NCBI RefSeq assembly: GCF_902459465.1
Contig: NC_047071.1
Span: forward strand, 15,210,385 to 15,274,384
Length of the DNA stretch: 64,000 bases
Source: Asterias rubens
Lineage: Eukaryota; Echinodermata; Asteroidea; Forcipulatida; Asteriidae
Direction: 5' to 3'
Shown: positions 59,101 to 64,000 of the stretch, piece after piece
Layout: every line of letters begins with the position of its first letter
Position numbering within the stretch: the stretch's first letter is position 1
The notes under the pieces: generated by a model
Databases searched by the model: none
Told to the model about the DNA's origin: nothing
What the model saw: the letters and a program-made list of their open reading frames with translations, nothing else
Program-made: the position numbers and the translations under genes

Positions 59101-61058
59101 TATAGTTACCCCCCCCCCCACAAGAACGATGACATTGTTCTATTGCAAATGCTAACTGATAAGAGTAAATGCTTAAAATAGAGGATTTATTTAGAGTGGT
59201 TCCCTGCAATGCCAAACCTACTTATAACAGAAGTCAGCAGCATGGCAGTAGAAGCGTCGCAGGGAACCGTCCACTGGAGGAGTAGCACAGAAGACGATGT
59301 CCGGACAGAGATTGTAACGTCCTTCCTTACAGAAAGAACACATCCTACAAGGAACACCTGGCTCAATAGCAACACGGTCACCTAAAAAGAGTATAAAATC
59401 TTACTTCAAATCTTACTTCTTATTTCTTTCATTTTCATAGCCTAATCATCACACACAACCTCTTTTAAAGGTGATCCCTCTTCTTCCACTTACCAGGTTG
59501 TATCCCTGGGTGTGATCCCTGACTATACATCAGTTACAGGTAAAATTGCTTCTGAATGGCATCCTCAACAGAGATATTTACAAAACATAGGGCTAGATAG
59601 CTCAGTTGGTAGAGTGCCGGCACGTTTTATTGGAGGTCGCAGGTTTTAATCCAGGCTCTAGTCATTTTATCTTTGTTCAACCCTAAATCATTTCAAAACC
59701 TTTACAGCCTCAAACCCTTCTATATATATCCATCTGCCAAAAAGAAGGACTCAGATTTGTCCTTACATAATTTAACATTATCAGTTCACCCCAAAAATAG
59801 GTTTGAGTTGGTCAAATAGTAAGAGGGTTAATTAACCAATTCCATCAAATTCCAAACATGCTAGAAGAGCCCCTTCATTCGAGTTCATGCAATTCCCTTT
59901 GAATTGTTTTCCTTTTATACTGTTCTTACCAACTTTCAGACTAGTCACTCCCTCTCCGAGAGCTGAGACCACACCCGCCGCCTCATGACCAAGAATCATT
60001 GGGGCGTTGACGATAAAATCACCGATACGGCCATTGACCAAGTAGTGGACGTCCGAGCCACAGATACCCACTGCATGCATTTTGATTTGGATCTCTGTGA
60101 GAAAGACAAAGGCAATCGATAGTTATTGCTTCATGAAAGAAAATTTCAAATTGTTCCTATTTAACTTTACTTTTTGTGGTGTGTAGTTCCATAGAGTCCT
60201 AATTAGTTCTGATGTTTGTGGTTTAAATTTTAAGAAATCTTGTTAAATGCTCTTTGATTATGTCTTCCTCTTGTTTGGTAATTTAAAAAAGATTGAGGTC
60301 TAGTAGAAAAAAATGGTGTTCGGTATCTTTGTTGGGGTGTTTGTTTGTTTGTTTGTTTGTTTGTTTGTTTGTTTGTTTGTTTGTTTGTTTGTTTGTTTGT
60401 TTGTTTGTTTGTTGGGGTGTTTGTTTGTTGGGTTGTTTGTTGATAATATAGTTTGGGTGATCTTCACATTAAGGGAAATTGGATATCCCATAGTTGCGAT
60501 ATCCCATAGTTACGTTATCGCAACTAGATATCCCACAGCCCAAGGAAATATAAATGCCAAGCTAGCAACAGCTAATCTTTCTCATTCAAACATTTGTTTA
60601 GCATCTATGATTATTAACTTTACAAATTTATAAAAGAAAATACGATTCAGTAACTACTAAGTACTAGTGGCCGACAATGCTTCAATTAAAAGAGAGAAAA
60701 TATGTTTTAATAGTAAGAGAAGAGTGTCAAAAATGATGAAACAGACCATTTTTCTCTGGTAGTGGTGTTGCCGTATCCTCCTGTGTTGGGTTAAAAAAAA
60801 AAAAACTTTTATTATTATTAAAAAAAATCCACTTGAATTTACATTGGCCATTGACTTGCCTAGGTTTTCCTTTACATTTTCAATTGATTTCAAATTATCT
60901 TATTCTTAATTTTACTTATTCAAGTTCTACTCTTGTATTAATATAATAAAAGTTGTACTTAGTACCATGGAGGTAGAATTAGCCTCCATGGTAGTACTTA
61001 CCAACACAAGCTCGCCCTTCTTTTTTAACACAGCCGAAAGATTTCCTGTTCCAGCCAT
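56135..61058 (-). CDS. SORD: Sorbitol dehydrogenase (9 exons, complete)
   Basis: Minus-strand exons: 61058-61002, 60780-60747, 60094-59930, 59381-59222, 58677-58559, 58411-58346, 57708-57533, 56988-56867, 56291-56135. Phases agree throughout, giving 351 residues (human 357, also nine exons). It is a cytosolic zinc enzyme of the medium-chain dehydrogenase family oxidising sorbitol to fructose with NAD+. The protein begins [19 protein letters not shown]. Catalytic zinc ligands are Cys42 ([10 protein letters not shown]), His67 and Glu68 (ILGHEAAG). The Rossmann turn is G-S-G-P-I-G from Gly177 and the adenosine-ribose acid is in TDLDQGR. Cys97, 100, 103 and 111 ([15 protein letters not shown]) form the four-cysteine structural zinc site that human SORD lacks. 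The 34-bp second exon has a weak donor (ATG|GTCTGT). It was placed because [11 protein letters not shown] aligns without gaps to the human segment and fits phase. Confidence 0.95.
57275..57350 (+). mobile_element. SINE-1 3' fragment, SORD intron 7
   Basis: 'gattggcagcatactgcgct' and 'aaccattacatggtgcta' match the body of 41356-41757. Confidence 0.5.
57795..58210 (-). mobile_element. SINE-4 copy carrying a family A MITE, SORD intron 6
   Basis: SINE-4 words ('ttttagatgtgggaggg', 'tttgaactgtggtccc') flank 57951-58162. That block is a full family A element from 'ggccaatttcatagagctgc' to 'cagctctatgaaattgggcc'. SINE bases at the junction are missing, so the insertion was not clean. Confidence 0.7.
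59590..59690 (+). mobile_element. SINE-2 copy, SORD intron 3
   Basis: 'ggctagatagctcagttggt' (A box) then 'gtcgcaggttttaatccagg' (decayed B box). Same family as the palindrome at 18750-19083. Another remnant is near 46815-46890. Confidence 0.65.
60338..60437 (+). repeat. (TTTG)n microsatellite, SORD intron 2
   Basis: Almost pure TTTG tetranucleotides for about 75 bases, then interrupted units. The open frames on both strands are artefacts. Confidence 0.95.
60965..60991. mobile_element. CCATGG micro-palindrome (27 bp) beside the SORD exon 1 donor
   Basis: Starts CCATGGAGGTAG and ends GCCTCCATGG, flanked by TAGTA at 60960-60964 and 60992-60996. On the gene strand it lies inside intron 1, with its duplication starting 5 nt after the GT of exon 1. 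Confidence 0.75.
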
Positions 61059-61289
61059 ACCTCTTGTTAGTTTTTAAATGCAAGCTTTGATTGTAATTCC
61101 AAAGCTTTTTAAACGATCTTGCAACTTTTCTGGGCTCAGATGAAAATGATCAGAATCTCTTTTTACACGTTAAGGGTTCCGCCTACCACCTTTTAATGTT
61201 TACATCTCATTGGGCTGGTTGCCTTAAAAGTAACGCACGAGTTACTACATTTTTGGGCTTGGGGACTATACCATATTCATAGCCAGCTT

Positions 61290-61560
61290 ATATTGAGCCA
61301 GCTGCAAATTAGACTTGGTTCCAAGTCTGTGATTGTGGTTTTTGGTCTTGCTGAAACAGCGCGGCTACAAATTATGGCTACGGCTGTTGCTATTAAGTGT
61401 GTCGCTAAGGATATCCCATACGTCAATGTATGATGAAGCCGAACACTAGCCGTAGCCGCTATACCTTTATCCGCAAGCAAGGAATTCACGATCCTCGAAG
61501 TGTGACGTCGGTTGTTTGTGCTATCTCAGACTTGAAATCAAGTCTATACTTTCTGGATCC
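61290..61560. mobile_element. Composite family G / AGACTTG element
   Basis: 'agacttggttccaagtct' and 'agacttgaaatcaagtct' bound a family G interior ('ggctacggctgttgctatta', 'actagccgtagccgct'). Confidence 0.6.
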
Positions 61561-61794
61561 GGGGAGGAACGATTCTTTATGAGATTGAGAGAGAAGTGAG
61601 AATCAAGGCATCTTGCGGCGAACTCAAGAACTCGGAAAGTAGGGGTTTTAAGTTTTCTTGGAAACATTTGTTTGGACACAACTCTACGCTACATACATAT
61701 AACTTACTTTTTTTTGGCTTAACAAAAGTTGTTTGTGCTTAGCAAAATTGTTAGGCCTGGATTGATGTATGTACTATGTAGGCCTATGGATGGA

Positions 61795-62000
61795 TGTTTT
61801 AAGCACACAAACTTGCTAAGCACAGCCATTGCAGTTGCTTATTTATAGCTAGCACAACCATGGAGGTAATACCTCCATGGCACAACTATGAATGGAGGTA
61901 GAAATAGCCATCCATGCTTAGCAGAAACAGGTTACCAGCCCAAATTACATTAAGTTTGCATTGTTGTTTTTGGTGCTCGACTCATTTTTGTTGCTTAGCA
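61795..62000. mobile_element. Family A copy carrying a micro-palindrome
   Basis: 'acttgctaagcacagccatt' and 'cttagcagaaacaggttacc' are family A words. The micro-element at 61858-61880 interrupts it. Confidence 0.6.
61858..61880. mobile_element. CCATGG micro-palindrome (23 bp) with 5-bp duplication
   Basis: Starts CCATGGAGGTA and ends TACCTCCATGG with one spare base, flanked by CACAA at 61853-61857 and 61881-61885. A decayed relative (ATGGAGGTAGAAATAGCC) follows at about 61892. Confidence 0.8.
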
Positions 62001-62634
62001 AATAAATTGTTTGCTGTTAAAAGTTAAAACAGTTTTAAGATAAGTGTGCCCTGTACTGTTACTGTACTCTCATGGTACTCAAAGTGTACCCTAGTGCTGA
62101 AACATTACACCATGGAATCTGGATTTATTTCTACCTCTCCATGTAATCTGTGAGCCATTTATGTGACCATCATCATGTCCTCAAAAGGAAAAAGCCTAGG
62201 ACTTTGAGACTTTCTGCACTGAATACATAGAATAATTAACGCTACAAGTTTACTTAGCAGAATTTATCTTTGATTTGTCTTTGATAATAATATGAATTGA
62301 TGTTGTAAGAAAAGGTAAACGCTGTGCTTTTTTTGTTTAAATCACTATCAGAGGATGTATATGGTTGTTGTATTTAATTGTATGCTGTAACAATTAAAAA
62401 ACAGAAAAAACTTCCAGAAAAATCAAAAACGTGGTGAAAAATCAAAAACGTGGTGTAATTAAATAGTCATTTTGACCATTTCAGTGGACCATTTGGACCA
62501 GAACGGGTATGGTGTTGCTCTCATACTTTCGAATTTGACCGACTGTTTGAAATCTTGTCTTCAGGGAACGAGACAACAGCTGCAAATGTTTATAAATTCT
62601 GGTAATGGTTATTTATTTTAATTTTTTAATTCAG

Positions 62635-63107
62635 GAAGAAACACCCATTCCCCACAGCCAGGGCGAAATGGTAAGTTTTAATGGCAGGACCGCTGGGTAT
62701 TGGCATTTGTTGAAACATCCATCCCACATACACCCCAGGGCGTAGATTTCCTTTGGCCTTTTAAACTTTCTTTGAAATGTGCAAATTTATAATTTGCTCT
62801 GACTTAAACTGTATAATTAGCCCAAATTAGCCCAACCACCTTTCTGTCAGCAATGACTCTCGCCCCTGACAATAAAACCCCTTTTCTAACCAGACCCCGG
62901 GCAAAGTAAATAAAAACAAACTCCATGCAAACATTAAAAACAATTCTGTCTTTTCTGATTTCCAGAGGTGCAGATCCGATCCGATGTCCACTTCTTTGTC
63001 CATGGCAAGATCGGACGGTTTGTGGTCAATGCCCCCATGATTCTTGGCCATTGAATCTTCAGGTGTTGTTTCTGCACTTGGGGATGGTGTGACCAGCCTC
63101 AAAGTGG
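62635..63107 (+). pseudogene. Inverted SORD paralogue, exons 2 and 3 only, decayed
   Basis: 62635-62670 (acceptor TTCAG, donor GTAAGT) corresponds to SORD exon 2; its last codons read HSPQPGRN. 62966-63107 corresponds to exon 3 and starts VQIR, then [20 protein letters not shown]. Compared with the intact gene, 24 bp are deleted, removing the segment with the catalytic zinc ligand Cys42. One extra T after ILGH also shifts the frame into a stop. The rest ([18 protein letters not shown]) is still recognisable and ends at a good donor. Splice sites are kept, so this is a duplicated gene copy, not a retrocopy. It is transcriptionally opposite to SORD and continues, if at all, beyond the window. 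Confidence 0.85.
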
Positions 63108-64000
63108 GTAAGAATGAATGCCACTTAAAATGACCCATTCATCAAATCCAATTGAAACCATTTCAAATATCCCATTGAGGTCCAACCGGCAACCAATTAC
63201 AACCACTTGAAACCCACGTAAAACCACATTTAAAAGACATTGAATTGGGACCAATTGGACCTATTCAATAGGAGTCTTTGAAACCCTAGGTGGCAGCAGA
63301 CCTACCAGGTAAATTTTCATTGTTTACGCATTTCTGAGCATGCTCACATTACAGAGAACAATAGATTTACCTGGTACCAAATGATTTGAATTGTGTTTTT
63401 GTGTTGCATTTCGGACCTTTAATGAATTGGACCAATTCATTTCCAATTGAAATCAATGGTTTCCATATTTCAGCATTAAAACTAGAAACCAACTTAAACC
63501 ATTTCAAAACCAACCCAAACCATAAGAAACCAACTCATCACAAACCAATCAATTCAGACCAATTGAAAAGGTTTTTCCAGTGACTAGCCAGCAGGACCAG
63601 TAAGCTTGATAATTCTCCGGTCCGTCAGCTTGTTTGCTAGTCCGTAATACCTCATTTTGTTGTCACAGCCCTGTTTTTGCCACAAATGTTATCAGGAGTT
63701 GAGCACATTTCAACTGATGCGCATTATTTGTTGCGAATTTGTGACGTCAAAGTTCACATTTGCTTTCCCAGGAAATATAAGCCGGACTTTACCGGGTCAA
63801 TTCGTTCATTTTTAGTTTTTTTTTTAAATGCACTTAATAAATTAAGCTCTCTTGTTGTGGTTGCTGGTTGATAGTTTGGTTTATCGGACTCTAACCTTTG
63901 ACCTCTATAAAGGTGTTTATATTACAGCAAGGGTGATAGTGTTCAAACTTCCGGTCATGGCACTTTACTGTTATTGCTTGTCTTCACCCAGGAGTATAAA
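63108..64000. other. Right flank: repeats only
   Basis: Iterated 'accaattgaaa/ccaactcaaacc' words (63140-63570) form a degenerate repeat. A family F copy (about 63665-63800) and the 5' part of a SINE-3-like unit follow in the same order as at 53664-54250. No SORD exon 4 relative was seen. Confidence 0.5.

Larger units (their letters stand above)
61059..62634. other. SORD 5' flank
   Basis: Contains the SORD promoter, not resolvable by eye, and the elements at 61290-61560 and 61795-62000. No first exon for the inverted SORD copy was found here. Confidence 0.45.

Noticed and set aside
60300..60633. Overlapping frames of Phe/Val/Cys/Leu or Asn/Lys/Gln/Thr repeats
   Set aside because: Translation of the (TTTG)n microsatellite.

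Overview
This is intron-rich eukaryotic nuclear DNA of about 37% G+C. The gene content (NOL6, HMGCR, SORD), the intron phases, and very dense short inverted-repeat elements and tRNA-derived SINEs suggest a marine invertebrate deuterostome. An echinoderm is most likely, but the sequence alone does not prove this.

Layout. (1) Bases 1-1150, + strand: the last three exons of a conserved gene that I cannot name. (2) 1151-6240: repeat-rich spacer. (3) 6.2-22.95 kb, + strand: complete NOL6 (ribosome biogenesis), 23 coding exons giving 1138 residues, with a spliced 5' leader. Its introns hold minisatellites, foldback elements, SINEs and LINE scraps. (4) 24.6-25.3 kb, - strand: a broken, intronless PAN/apple plus fibrinogen-like gene. 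Three diverged ~430-460 bp units follow at its 5' side. (5) 26.6-33.4 kb: a mobile-element field. (6) 33.4-50.86 kb, + strand: complete HMGCR, 19 coding exons giving 906 residues. A sterol-response-like promoter (a perfect SRE-1 decamer plus two CCAAT boxes) lies 4.4 kb upstream of the first coding exon. (7) 50.9-56.1 kb: repeat-rich 3' flank. (8) 56.1-61.06 kb, - strand: complete SORD, 9 exons giving 351 residues. (9) 62.6-63.1 kb, + strand: two decayed exons of a second SORD copy in opposite orientation. (10) Repeats to the end.

The genes do not form one pathway. NOL6 acts in nucleolar small-subunit assembly, HMGCR sets isoprenoid and sterol flux in the ER, and SORD is a cytosolic polyol enzyme. 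All exon boundaries below were read by hand from GT/AG sites and reading phase, and every join keeps frame.

The most unusual observation is a family of 23-33 bp palindromic insertions with CCATGG ends (plus a 13-bp half-copy). Three complete copies and the half-copy have exact 5-bp target-site duplications, and a fourth complete copy has a 4/5 match. One sits 8 nt inside the first SORD intron. Other insertions with readable duplications are at 6697-6853 (9 bp), 8758-9110 (8 bp), 28221-28579 (8 bp) and 31010-31956 (7 of 8 bp).
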